NCBI RefSeq assembly: GCF_000021325.1
Contig: NC_011365.1
Coordinates: forward strand, 682,001-746,000
Length of the DNA stretch: 64,000 nt
DNA from: Gluconacetobacter diazotrophicus PA1 5
Lineage (GTDB): Bacteria; Pseudomonadota; Alphaproteobacteria; Acetobacterales; Acetobacteraceae
Reading direction: 5' to 3'
The notes below the pieces were generated by a model. The model was not told the DNA's origin. It saw only the letters and a program-made list of their open reading frames with translations, and did no database searches. Below, one piece after another: positions 46,075 to 54,855 of this stretch; position 1 is the stretch's first letter; each line of letters begins with the position of its first letter. The position numbers and the translations under genes were made by a program.

Positions 46075-47357
46075 CGGGACCGAAATTCGGCCGACGCCTC
46101 GGCGAACGCATCAAGCTGCTGGCCAGCCTGTCCGGTGCCGCACCGGCCCAGACAGGCTCGCGCGGCTGGTCCCTGCCGGGCGTGGAGGAAATGGAGTTCA
46201 TGGCGAAGCGCGCGGCGGCGCTCGGCATCGCCGATCCGTTCTTCCGCCAGCATGACGGACTCGACGGGGCCACGACGTCGATCGACGGACGCAGCTACAT
46301 CAATTTCTCGTCCTACGACTATCTCGGCCTGAACGGCGATCCCCGGATCATCGCCCGGGTCGAGGACGCGCTGCGCAAATATGGCACGACGGTTTCGGCC
46401 AGCCGCATGGTGTCGGGGGAACGCCCGTTCCATCGGGAACTGGAACATGCGCTGGCCGAATGGCACGGCGCCGAGGACTGCGTCGTGATGGTATCGGGCC
46501 ATGCGACCAACGTGACGACACTGGCCCAGTTGATGCGGCCCGGCGACCTGATCGTCCATGACGCCCTGGCCCATAACAGCCTGATCCAGGGCGCGATCCT
46601 GTCCGGCGCCCGCCGCGTCGCCTTCGCCCACAACGACGTCGCCGCCGCGCGCGAGCAGCTATGGATGCACCGCAAGGCTCATAAGCGCGCGCTGCTGGTG
46701 CTGGAAGGCCATTACAGCATGGATGGCGATATTCCCGACCTCGCGGCCTTCGTGGCCCTGGCGCGGGAATTCGACTGCATGTCGCTGGTGGATGAAGCCC
46801 ATTCGACCGGCGTGCTGGGCGCGGGCGGGCACGGCATTGCCGAACAGGCCGGCGTTGCACCGGATTCGGTCGACCTGTGGATGGGGACCCTCAGCAAAAG
46901 CCTGGTATCCTGCGGCGGATACATCGCCGGGCGCGCGGATGTCATTACCTACCTCAAGCGTACGGCCGCCGGATTCGTCTATTCCGTCGGCCTGCCGCCG
47001 CCCGGCGCCGCCGCCTCGCTGGCCGCACTGGACATCATACGCGAGGAACCGTGGCGCATCGCGCGCCTGCGCGAAAACTCGGCCCATCTTCTGCGTCTTT
47101 TCCAGGATGCGGGGTTCGATACCGGCAGTTCCGCCGGCTACGGCATCGTGCCGCTGGTCACCGGCAGTTCGGTGACGGCCGGTCGCCTGTCGCAGGCCGT
47201 ATTCGAACAGGGCATCAACGTCCAGCCGATCATCCATCCCGCGGTGCCGGAACGGGCGGCGCGCCTGCGCTTCTTCGTCAGCGCATCGCACACGCCCGAT
47301 CAGATCGAAACGACGGCGGCGGTTCTCGTGCGGGAATTGCAGGCCCTGTCGGAATAG
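46071..47357 (+). CDS. Alpha-oxoamine synthase (RkpG/BioF-like PLP enzyme)
   Basis: 428 residues of the fold-type I alpha-oxoamine synthase family, to which BioF, KBL, ALA synthase and serine palmitoyltransferase belong. SYDYLGLNGDPRI opens the conserved core. VDEAHSTGVLGAGGHG binds PLP, and the Schiff-base lysine is in GTLSKSLVSCGG (about residue 281). An N-terminal extension of about 70 residues precedes the core, longer than in BioF. Such enzymes join an acyl thioester to an amino acid with loss of CO2. Coupled by ATGA to the PKS, it probably uses the chain on the PKS ACP to make a long-chain aminoketone (inference). No other biotin genes are near, so BioF is unlikely. Its 3' end overlaps the convergent kpsS-like gene by 58 bases. 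Confidence 0.9.
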   Translation: MTGPKFGRRLGERIKLLASLSGAAPAQTGSRGWSLPGVEEMEFMAKRAAALGIADPFFRQHDGLDGATTSIDGRSYINFSSYDYLGLNGDPRIIARVEDALRKYGTTVSASRMVSGERPFHRELEHALAEWHGAEDCVVMVSGHATNVTTLAQLMRPGDLIVHDALAHNSLIQGAILSGARRVAFAHNDVAAAREQLWMHRKAHKRALLVLEGHYSMDGDIPDLAAFVALAREFDCMSLVDEAHSTGVLGAGGHGIAEQAGVAPDSVDLWMGTLSKSLVSCGGYIAGRADVITYLKRTAAGFVYSVGLPPPGAAASLAALDIIREEPWRIARLRENSAHLLRLFQDAGFDTGSSAGYGIVPLVTGSSVTAGRLSQAVFEQGINVQPIIHPAVPERAARLRFFVSASHTPDQIETTAAVLVRELQALSE

Positions 47358-48523
47358 GCGGACAGGATCCGCCGAACCGATCCCTCGACCGCCAGCGCCC
47401 GTCCTTCGGGGGTGAAGAAATCACCCTCGACCAGCACCTCCTGGATCAGCATGCGGCAGAAGGCGTCCAGCAGTCCGGCATCCGGGGCGCAGGCCTCGCG
47501 CCAGTAGCGTCCCAGCGGGCCGGAAAAGGTCAAGCCCTCGACGTCGTAGATCGCCTCGCCCAGGATTTTGACCGGCTTGTTCCGCCGCAGGGCCAGCAGC
47601 CCGACGGTGCTGTTCACCGTCACGACCCCGATGCAGGAATCCAGGACCGGTTCCAGCGGCCCTTCGGACATGAAATAAACCCGGTCCGCGACGCCCAGTG
47701 CCTGCGCACGATCACGGACCAGCCCCTCCCAGTCCGTCAGCCGGGGATCGAGCGGGTGACGCCGCACGACCAGCGACAGCGTATCGGGCGCATGGGCGGC
47801 GAAAGAGCCCAGAATCTGCTCCAGCGCCTGGCCCATGCCGTGGAACGGGGAATGGACCCGGAGCTGGTAGTCCCCTTCCATCTGCATCGGCACCAGCATG
47901 AAGGGGCCATCGGGCAGTACCGCCTGCGGCGGCTTGCGCACCAGGCGCCCGGCCCAGTCCCGCAGCCAGCCCGCATATTCCACGAACGGGTCGATGGCGG
48001 CATGAAACCGCGCGTGGGGAAAAAGCGGGGTCAGGGCCACGCGCAGGGCGTGATAGGACACGTCATAGACCGACCGCCGCAGGAAATCGGCATGCGGCTT
48101 GTATCGCGGGGCGGGCCAGGGTGCGGTCCCGCGCGCCCGGATGGCGGCGGCGTCGCGCGGCAGGGCGGAAAATCCATTGACGCCGTGCGGCTCCAGCGTA
48201 ATCCAGCCCGGCCTCAGATACCCCTCCTCGAACACCCATATGGCGATGCCCCGCTCGCGGGCGATCTCGGTCGCCACGCGATGGATCGGTCGGCAATCGC
48301 CGAACAGGATCATCGCATCCGGCCGTTCGCGCGCCACGATGTCTTCGATGAAGGCGGGCAAGGCCTCCTCGCGTCCGCGAAACCAGGTGGCGTCCGAGGA
48401 AAAGACGACATCGCCGCCGTTGAAAGCGATGCGACGGACGTGATGACCGGCGGCCTTCAGGGCCGCGGCCAATTCGGAAAAGAACGGGGTGGCATTGCCC
48501 TGCAGCACCAGGAAACTCAGCAC
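47300..48523 (-). CDS. KpsS-like capsule polysaccharide biosynthesis protein (beta-Kdo transferase family)
   Basis: 407 residues resembling KpsS/LipB of group 2 capsule loci. Key segments are VLQGNATPFFSELAAAL at the start, ILFGDCRPIHRVA, VFEEGYLRPGWITLEPHGVN (about residue 130), MQMEGDYQLRVHSPFHGM and VNSTVGLLALRRNKPVKILG near 310. KpsS adds the first beta-Kdo to the lipid acceptor of capsular polysaccharide at the inner membrane. The GTG start at 48523 has AGGA 5 bases upstream and overlaps the stop of the upstream glycosyltransferase by 7 bases, so the operon is translationally coupled. It is the last gene of the minus-strand kpsC-GT-kpsS operon and meets the oxoamine synthase gene tail to tail. 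Confidence 0.9.
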   Translation of the reverse strand: MLSFLVLQGNATPFFSELAAALKAAGHHVRRIAFNGGDVVFSSDATWFRGREEALPAFIEDIVARERPDAMILFGDCRPIHRVATEIARERGIAIWVFEEGYLRPGWITLEPHGVNGFSALPRDAAAIRARGTAPWPAPRYKPHADFLRRSVYDVSYHALRVALTPLFPHARFHAAIDPFVEYAGWLRDWAGRLVRKPPQAVLPDGPFMLVPMQMEGDYQLRVHSPFHGMGQALEQILGSFAAHAPDTLSLVVRRHPLDPRLTDWEGLVRDRAQALGVADRVYFMSEGPLEPVLDSCIGVVTVNSTVGLLALRRNKPVKILGEAIYDVEGLTFSGPLGRYWREACAPDAGLLDAFCRMLIQEVLVEGDFFTPEGRALAVEGSVRRILSAYSDRACNSRTRTAAVVSI

Positions 48524-49758
48524 GCCGTCCTCGCTTCCACGTTCATCGGACGAACGGCCGCCGCCGCATCGGCACGCACCGCGCCGTCGATCGTCGCCAA
48601 CCCGGCCGCCACCTGGGCCGGCCAGTCGGCAAAGACCGGCGTCTCGCCGTTCTCGCGCGTGTCCTCTCCGGCCAGGTCCAGGATCCTGCGCTGCCAGCCG
48701 GGTCCATCCAGCGGGTCCAGGTAACAGGGCAGATCTCCGGCGATTTCGCGAAAGACCGGCAGGTCGCTGCACAGGCAAGGGGTGCCCATGGACAGGGCCT
48801 CCAGCAACGGCAGGCCGAATCCTTCGGCGAACGAGGGAAACAGCAGGGCGCGCGCCCCCCGGACCAGATCAGCGACCACCACATCGGACAATGTCGCGTA
48901 TTCGTGCACGACCCCCTGAAGGGCGGGGCAACGTTCCATCATGTCGAGTATATTTTCGTTTTCCCAGCCGCGGCGCCCGATGACGACCAGATGCGGCAAC
49001 CGGCTCCGGTCACGTCCCGTTGCCATATGCCGCCAGATATTAAGCAATAATAAATGATTTTTTCGCGGTTCGATCGTTCCCAGCACGACGAAATACGGGA
49101 CATCCGGCGCCAGGCCGCTGACCGGGATCGTGGAGATTGGATCGACATGGCATCCATGGTGCACCACGCCGATCGGCGGGCAGCGGCCACCCGGCGCCAG
49201 GTAGTGCCGCAGGGAGTCCGCCACGGCCTGCGAGGGCACGATGACGGAATCCGCCAGTTGGCCCACCGTGTCCATACGCTGCCGATGGCGGTCCGGTTCG
49301 GTCGGGCGGGCATATTCCGGATAGTCGATCGGTATCAGGTCGTGGACCATGACGGCCAATCCGGCATTCGCCCGATCCATGAAACCGGCGATCACGTCAC
49401 GCTTCATCAGGTGATGATGCGACAGCAGCAGATACAGCCGGCGCCGCGCGGTCTCGCCAACCGTGCCGGCCGCCGCCGCCTGCAGCAGCAGCCCGGCCAT
49501 CAGTGACGCCCCGCGCCAGGGCCGCGTCCCGTTCGTCCAGGCCCGCGCCAGCATCCGCAGGAACCAGGTTGTGGGACGGCGCGGCAGGACCCCGATCCGC
49601 CCCAGCGGGTGATAGGCCACGAAGGTCACCCGCGCCGGGAAATTCCGTGACAGATACAGCGCGTATTCCAGCTCGACACGATCGATTCCCGTCGGTACCG
49701 CGCTGCCGGCACGCGACAGCAGCCGGGAAATATCCATCAGGATCGGGTTGGACATCAT
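48517..49758 (-). CDS. Glycosyltransferase family 4 in capsule operon
   Basis: 413 residues. The N-terminal part starts MMSNPILMDISRLLSRAGS and includes GIDRVELEYALYL, a segment seen in GT4 enzymes of polysaccharide loci. MVHDLIPIDYPEYARP precedes the GT-B donor domain with VLGTIEPRKNHLLLLNIW (about residue 250) and FAEGFGLPLLEALSMGTP (about 335), typical of mannosyl/rhamnosyl-type GT4 proteins. Sugar specificity is unknown. The ATG at 49758 overlaps the stop of kpsC (ATGA) and the 3' end overlaps kpsS by 7 bases, so it is embedded in the capsule operon and probably builds the repeat unit. Confidence 0.88.
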   Translation of the reverse strand: MMSNPILMDISRLLSRAGSAVPTGIDRVELEYALYLSRNFPARVTFVAYHPLGRIGVLPRRPTTWFLRMLARAWTNGTRPWRGASLMAGLLLQAAAAGTVGETARRRLYLLLSHHHLMKRDVIAGFMDRANAGLAVMVHDLIPIDYPEYARPTEPDRHRQRMDTVGQLADSVIVPSQAVADSLRHYLAPGGRCPPIGVVHHGCHVDPISTIPVSGLAPDVPYFVVLGTIEPRKNHLLLLNIWRHMATGRDRSRLPHLVVIGRRGWENENILDMMERCPALQGVVHEYATLSDVVVADLVRGARALLFPSFAEGFGLPLLEALSMGTPCLCSDLPVFREIAGDLPCYLDPLDGPGWQRRILDLAGEDTRENGETPVFADWPAQVAAGLATIDGAVRADAAAAVRPMNVEARTAC

Positions 49759-51437
49759 GACGCCACCGCCGCACGATAGCGCGCGACAGCCTTGCGCCAG
49801 CCTGTCTGCAAGGCCAACGCCCGCATCCACCAGGTAGGCCGCCAGACCCGGGCGTCCTGCAGGCGCTCGATCAGGACTTCCGGGCTGCATGGCAACCGGG
49901 TCACCGGGTCCAGATAACGCGGAAACAGGATCAGGACCCCCGCGACCAGTTCCTCCAGGGACAGGCGCCGCGTCCGGCGGGGGGGAACGTCCCCCCGATC
50001 GACCGTCAGCCCCCATCCCGCATAGAACGGCGCGCCATAGGTCACGACGCGCCGTCCCCGCATCAGGGCCTCGAATCCGGCAAGCGAGGTCAGGGTATGA
50101 ACCTCGTCCACGCGGGCGATCGTATCGGTGATCGCTCCGCCGCGATCGATCCGATCGGCCAGCCGCAGGACAAGCGCGTCGTCCACATGCCCCACCCGAT
50201 GGGTCGCTTCGACATCGGGATGCGGCCGATAGAGGATGAAGGCGTCCGGGTTGCTCTCCCGGACCGCCTGCAGCAGTTCCAGGTTGCCTGCGATCCGCCC
50301 GCCCCCACGGCGCACCGACTGGTCGTCCGCGACCTGGCCGGGCACAAGGATCGTGCGCCGCCCCGCGGCGTCCCAGTATGCAGGCAGGGCAGAGGCCCGA
50401 CCGGGGCCATATTTGGAAATACCAAGCAGCACCAACGCATCCATCAATTTCCTGGCGCGGGCGCGCAACACATCATCAAAGGGGGATGTGGCCAGAATAT
50501 GTTCCAGGTCGCTCTCCTGCGCCGGGTCGTAATACATGCCGCGCGTGTCGATCGTAATCGACGAAGGCGGGGTCAACGCGCTGCCCAGGCCGATGGATCG
50601 GATGAAGCCGTCCTCCACCCGCCACAACGGAATACCCGCCCGGCGCACCGCATCTTCCAGTCCCGGTGGCTGCCGGGTTGCCCACACCGCCACCGCGCCG
50701 CGCTGCCCGGCGCGGATGTCCAGGCGAAAGGGTGGATGGCCGGGCGCCGTCGCCAGGAAATCGGCAATCCTGCGCCGCTTCCATCGCGACATTCCAAGGC
50801 ATGCGCCGATCCTGCGATTGGCCATGATCGTCCGCCGCCAGTCCGCCAGAAGCGTGATCGCGTCGGCGCATGCCATCGGCGCACCGGTAAACGGATCGAC
50901 ATAATCAGTGCGATTCGCAATGTCGGCCATGATTCCGGCCAGGCTCATCCCATCCGGAATCCCCTTCACCGCATGGCCGCGCAGAACGGCCAGCCGGGCC
51001 AGATCGGTTGTCGGGTGGGCATAGACACAGGTCGCACCGTCAAGAAGATCGTGCGGATCGGTATCGGCCGGGACTACCGCCAGCCCATGGCGGCGGCCCC
51101 ATGCGGCCAGTGCGCCCTGGCGCCGCCCGCAGACCAGAACCACGTCCTGCGCGGCATGCGCGGCGAAGACATTCCGCAGGATCGAACGAATTGGACGGGA
51201 ACCGGCCCCCCATCCCGGGCCATATACGACGACCGGCCGCCGTGCTCCGGCAGGCCGCCCCCAGAAACATCCGCCGACGCGCTGCCGCACGATCCGCGCG
51301 GCCAGATCGTCCAGTTCCCGCCCGGAACCGCAGACCCGTTCCGACGTAGCACCATCCTGCTTCACGGCCAGAACCGGCATGACCCGGTGAAAGGGTGGAG
51401 GACGCAACAAGGCGGTTGTATCACCCGTTATCCGCAT
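49755..51437 (-). CDS. KpsC-like capsule polysaccharide protein, N-terminally shortened
   Basis: 560 residues. KpsC/LipA proteins of group 2 capsules usually have about 650-700 residues in two related beta-Kdo transferase modules that extend the Kdo linker. The C-terminal module is complete here: LWRVEDGFIRSIGLGSAL (about residue 270), ITIDTRGMYYDP, ILVPGQVADDQSV, YRPHPDVEATHR, DEVHTLTSLAGFEALMRGR and APFYAGWGLTVDRG. The first about 220 residues keep only the end of the N-terminal module (DYVDPFTGAPMACADAI, LLADWRRTIMANRRIG, MSRWKRRRIADFL), so its catalytic core seems missing. It heads the minus-strand operon, and its stop overlaps the start of the following glycosyltransferase. Confidence 0.87.
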   Translation of the reverse strand: MRITGDTTALLRPPPFHRVMPVLAVKQDGATSERVCGSGRELDDLAARIVRQRVGGCFWGRPAGARRPVVVYGPGWGAGSRPIRSILRNVFAAHAAQDVVLVCGRRQGALAAWGRRHGLAVVPADTDPHDLLDGATCVYAHPTTDLARLAVLRGHAVKGIPDGMSLAGIMADIANRTDYVDPFTGAPMACADAITLLADWRRTIMANRRIGACLGMSRWKRRRIADFLATAPGHPPFRLDIRAGQRGAVAVWATRQPPGLEDAVRRAGIPLWRVEDGFIRSIGLGSALTPPSSITIDTRGMYYDPAQESDLEHILATSPFDDVLRARARKLMDALVLLGISKYGPGRASALPAYWDAAGRRTILVPGQVADDQSVRRGGGRIAGNLELLQAVRESNPDAFILYRPHPDVEATHRVGHVDDALVLRLADRIDRGGAITDTIARVDEVHTLTSLAGFEALMRGRRVVTYGAPFYAGWGLTVDRGDVPPRRTRRLSLEELVAGVLILFPRYLDPVTRLPCSPEVLIERLQDARVWRPTWWMRALALQTGWRKAVARYRAAVAS

Positions 51438-51567
51438 CGCTGGTCATTCCCGGGCATTCGCGATGTTATATCCTCTCAAAATCGTCTGAATTTATGGGGT
51501 TATAGCAAACATTTCGAAATCGACAACGCTGTGCCACGTTAAAATCCGGTCCCCGGGCGCCAGTTCA

Positions 51568-52749
51568 TTACAGTAACGAGCAATAGAATTGACGCAGCCG
51601 CTCGGTATAGGCGGCACGGGAAAACCGGGATGCACGCAGCCTCCCTTTCCCCTGCAACGCCAGTCGCAAAGCCGAGGTTTCCCCCAGCCCGTCCAGTGTC
51701 CGGATCCCCCTGGCGATGTCATCGATATCCAGGGGATCGACCAGGATCGCGGCGTCCGCGGCAATTTCTTCCGTCGCCCCGCCGCGCGCGGTCAATACCG
51801 GCGTCCCCAGGGCCATCGCCTCGACGATGGGCAATCCGAATCCCTCGGCCAGCGAGGGAAAGAGCAAACCATGCGCATCCTGGATCGCCCGGATCAAACT
51901 CGGCTGGTCACACCAGGGCAGACGCAGGACCGGGGTGTCCCCGACAAACGGCGCGTAATCGGGCCTGTCATCCCCATCGGGTCCGATCAGGACCAGCGGC
52001 CGCCGCGTGCCGCTGCGCGCATGGGCGGCGACGAGACGACAGATATTCTTCCGGCTTTCGACGCGGCCGACATGCAGGAAATAGCCCGGTGGCGCGGGCG
52101 GCAGCACCTGCCCCGCCTGCCGCAATTCGTCGGCGGAAAACCCGGCCGTCTGGAACAGGTTGTGAATATGCGACAACGGGACATCGCATTGGGTGGCGAT
52201 ATCGCGACGCGCCGACTCGGAAATCGTCACCACCGCATCGGCCGAACGGACCAGACGCCGCAGCAGCCGCCGATAGCGATCGGGATCGATCCCGGTCAGT
52301 TCCGGATGAGTCAGGGGAACGACGTCGTGGATCGTCACCACATTTCGCGCCCCTTTCATTCGAATCGGCAGCGGATAGGTCCAGTGCATGATGTCGGGCG
52401 GCGTGGGCACCGAGACGGTGGCCAGCGCCCCCCAGAGCTTGAACCTGACATGCGCGATACGGAAAATATCCGGGCACACCGCATAGGGCGCGCCCCCATC
52501 CCGGCAAATCGTCGCGGGATAAGCAGGCCGCAGGGTCTGCACCGCACGCCAGACCTGCCTGGCCGAAGAATGCGGATGGCCGATCGGCGCTCCCTCGACC
52601 TGATCGGTCAGATAGGTCGCGGGCAGGCCCGCCTGCTCCAGGCATTCCGCGATGGCCTGGGTATAGCGCGCCACACCGGTCCCGCCGGCCCGTTTCGCAT
52701 TGCGTCCGTCCAGCCAGATCACCGGCCCGTCAGACAACGTCGCCGCCAC
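51568..52749 (-). CDS. Glycosyltransferase family 4
   Basis: 393 residues of the GT-B fold. An N-terminal segment IWLDGRNAKRAGGTGVARYTQ resembles mannosyltransferases of polysaccharide loci. VVTIHDVVPLTHPELTGID and VVTISESARRDIA follow. The donor-binding half has HVGRVESRKNICRLVAAH (about residue 225) and FPSLAEGFGLPIVEAMALG (about 297). It should add a sugar to a growing surface polysaccharide; the donor is unknown. It is separated from kpsC by a 130-bp gap, so it may have its own promoter, and is divergent from the LTA-synthase-like gene across 144 bases of AT-rich DNA that probably hold both promoters. Confidence 0.88.
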   Translation of the reverse strand: MAATLSDGPVIWLDGRNAKRAGGTGVARYTQAIAECLEQAGLPATYLTDQVEGAPIGHPHSSARQVWRAVQTLRPAYPATICRDGGAPYAVCPDIFRIAHVRFKLWGALATVSVPTPPDIMHWTYPLPIRMKGARNVVTIHDVVPLTHPELTGIDPDRYRRLLRRLVRSADAVVTISESARRDIATQCDVPLSHIHNLFQTAGFSADELRQAGQVLPPAPPGYFLHVGRVESRKNICRLVAAHARSGTRRPLVLIGPDGDDRPDYAPFVGDTPVLRLPWCDQPSLIRAIQDAHGLLFPSLAEGFGLPIVEAMALGTPVLTARGGATEEIAADAAILVDPLDIDDIARGIRTLDGLGETSALRLALQGKGRLRASRFSRAAYTERLRQFYCSLL

Positions 52750-52893
52750 GAATTATAAATCGGATTTCATAAAAAAACCGCAATATCAGCCCTTTGCTGC
52801 CCGGCATGGCAAACCGGTCCTCATCTGTGTATGGAGTAGCGCTGGCACATGACCCCGCGTATGCCACATCCGGAACAAGACCAAGGTGGTAGA

Positions 52894-54363
52894 ATGCAGG
52901 CTTGGGCCATTGCTGTCGTATCGGTTCTCGGGCTCGTCACCCTTTTCGTGCTTCGGTTCACGAGTGGCAAGCTGACCCGATCGTTTCTCAACGATATCCC
53001 GGACATCGTGATCGGCATCACGCTGTGGCTGGCGCTGACATTGCTGACCCAGCGGCCGGCCTCATCGGCCCTGCTGTGGACGGTTCTGGCCGCGGGCCTG
53101 CTGCTGGCCGACCACACCAAACGCCAGGTCCTTCGGGAACCCGTTGTCTTTGCCGATGCCAGCGAACTCTTTCTGGTCTTCACGCACCCGCGCTTCTACC
53201 TGCCCTACGTCCATCCCGCCGTCTTCTATGGAATCGGCGGAACGCTGGTCCTGGCGACGGCGTGGCTGTTTTCGGTCGAACCGCCCGCCATGCCGGCCCA
53301 TCCCGTACTGTCCCGCGTGGCGGGGGCCCTGCTGCTGGCCGTTCCGATCGGTGCCTATTTCTGGCGCCCGTCGCTGAACATCATGGCAAAAGTCCTGCGC
53401 AAGTTCGGACCGAGCGGCGATCCGGTGCTGGACGCGCAAAAACTGGGCATGCTGGGCAGCTTCGCCGCCCATACGGTCTGCTCGCGCCAGGAACGGCCTG
53501 AACGCCAGGCCGCCTGCAGCTTCGGCATCGTGACCGTGCCGGCGGACAAGCCGCCGGTGGTCCTGGTCCAGGCCGAATCCTTCTTCGATATCGGCCGGCT
53601 GGACCCCACCCAGCCGTCCCCCCTGACGGAGTATATGGCCTGCCGGGACCGCGCCTGGCGCCATGGCCACCTGAATGTCGATTCATGGGGGGCCAACACG
53701 ACACGCAGCGAATTCGCGGTCATCAGCGGCGCCTCCCCATCCGACCTGGGACTGGATCGCTTCAACCCCTATTATTCCTTCGCCCGCCGTCCCCTGGACA
53801 CCCTGGCCGCGCGCATGCGGCAGGCGGGCTACCTGACGGTCTGCGTCCATCCCTACGACCGCCGGTTCTACGGCCGGCACAAGGTCATGCCCAATCTCGG
53901 CTTCGACCAGTTCATCGGCGGCGAGGCCTTCGACGCCCCGCACGGCCACCTCGTCCCCGACGAGGTCCTGGGCGCCTGGATCAACGACTTCGTCGACCGC
54001 CAGACCCAACCCGTCTTCGTCTTCGCCATCACAGTCGCCAACCACGGCCCCTGGCCAACCCAGGCCACAACCCCCGGCCCCTTTGCCCCCAAACTCGGCG
54101 GCTACCTGGACAGCCTGATGGCCACCGACCGAATGATCGGCCAACTGGCGTCCTCCCGCTGGCTGAACGATGACGGCGGCATTTTTGCCCTATACGGCGA
54201 CCACCAGCCCAGCCTGCCCATGCTGAATAATGGCACCTTCGATATCGGCACCTCGACCGATTATTTCATCCTGGACCGCACACGGCAGGCCGGCCATCGC
54301 CGCGACATCGGTGTCCATCAGTTGGGCCGTAACATTGCGGAATGCCTGATGGAATGCCCCTAA
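52894..54363 (+). CDS. LTA synthase/sulfatase-family membrane phosphotransferase (LtaS/OpgB-like)
   Basis: About 489 residues. Four or five N-terminal transmembrane helices (residues 1-190) precede a periplasmic sulfatase-like catalytic domain. VVLVQAESFFD carries the metal-binding glutamate, NTTRSEFAVISG the nucleophilic threonine near residue 285, and YGDHQPSLP the C-terminal metal ligands. The family moves phosphoglycerol or phosphoethanolamine from lipids to glycans (LtaS, OpgB) or acts as an EptA-like modifier. Placement among capsule genes suggests decoration of the polysaccharide (inference). The ATG at 52894 was chosen for its AAGGTGG ribosome-binding site; an ATG 45 bases earlier has none. 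Confidence 0.85.
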   Translation: MQAWAIAVVSVLGLVTLFVLRFTSGKLTRSFLNDIPDIVIGITLWLALTLLTQRPASSALLWTVLAAGLLLADHTKRQVLREPVVFADASELFLVFTHPRFYLPYVHPAVFYGIGGTLVLATAWLFSVEPPAMPAHPVLSRVAGALLLAVPIGAYFWRPSLNIMAKVLRKFGPSGDPVLDAQKLGMLGSFAAHTVCSRQERPERQAACSFGIVTVPADKPPVVLVQAESFFDIGRLDPTQPSPLTEYMACRDRAWRHGHLNVDSWGANTTRSEFAVISGASPSDLGLDRFNPYYSFARRPLDTLAARMRQAGYLTVCVHPYDRRFYGRHKVMPNLGFDQFIGGEAFDAPHGHLVPDEVLGAWINDFVDRQTQPVFVFAITVANHGPWPTQATTPGPFAPKLGGYLDSLMATDRMIGQLASSRWLNDDGGIFALYGDHQPSLPMLNNGTFDIGTSTDYFILDRTRQAGHRRDIGVHQLGRNIAECLMECP

Positions 54364-54382
54364 GTGCCGTGGCCAGAGGAAA

Positions 54383-54585
54383 GGCTTTAACTTCGAATCT
54401 TCCTTTTCCAGACACCTTCAGCCAACGGCCGTTCGAAACCTCCACCCCGCCATATTCGTTCGCCAAATGCAGAATGTGACATCCCCTATGCCTTAATTGG
54501 ATTACAGTTCGATCGCAGTCCCGCTTGCCTTATGCTCCGGCAAAATCTTCAGGACCTGTTCCCGGGTGAAACACGCTGTCTTCAT
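54383..54585 (-). pseudogene. Decayed IS3-family orfA remnant
   Basis: Read on the minus strand from ATG 54585, the sequence gives FTREQVLKILPEHKASG, like the N-terminus of IS3-family orfA (FTxxQIIxVLKEHxAG). After a stop and a shift it continues as EYGGVEVSNGRWLKVSGKG, matching the [20 protein letters not shown] segment. The middle part is lost and codons are mutated, so it is an old, dead copy. It lies just after the LTA-synthase-like gene and marks earlier IS activity at the edge of the polysaccharide island. Confidence 0.7.
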
Positions 54586-54855
54586 TGTCCATTCCCGAAA
54601 ATAGATCTTATCTCAAATCGAGTACACTTCAGGGCTGGGTCACTACGGCACCTGCCTTCTCACCCTCACGTTTGCGCTTCCCAACAATAGGATCCAGAAC
54701 TTCACTTCCGATTGCGACCTGGCAGAAGAGATAATTATAAAATAATAATTCTTTGAAACTACCCTCCGAGGCTATTCAATGCGCTTCGAGAACATCCAAT
54801 AACCGGAGTTGAGGTTTCGCCTCGCTTAGCCTTCCAACAAAAATTGAGCTAAAAC
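54586..54855 (+). other. AT-rich intergenic region upstream of galE
   Basis: No gene is supported. A strikingly AT-rich run at 54731-54751 (ATAATTATAAAATAATAATTC) stands out from the GC-rich surroundings and probably belongs to the galE promoter or to foreign DNA. A possible -35 TTGAAA is at 54753-54758, without a good -10 partner. Confidence 0.45.

Noticed and set aside
46071-47357. Naming the oxoamine synthase bioF (biotin synthesis)
   Set aside because: No biotin genes are adjacent, the N-terminus is longer than in BioF, and it is translationally coupled to a PKS within a capsule locus.
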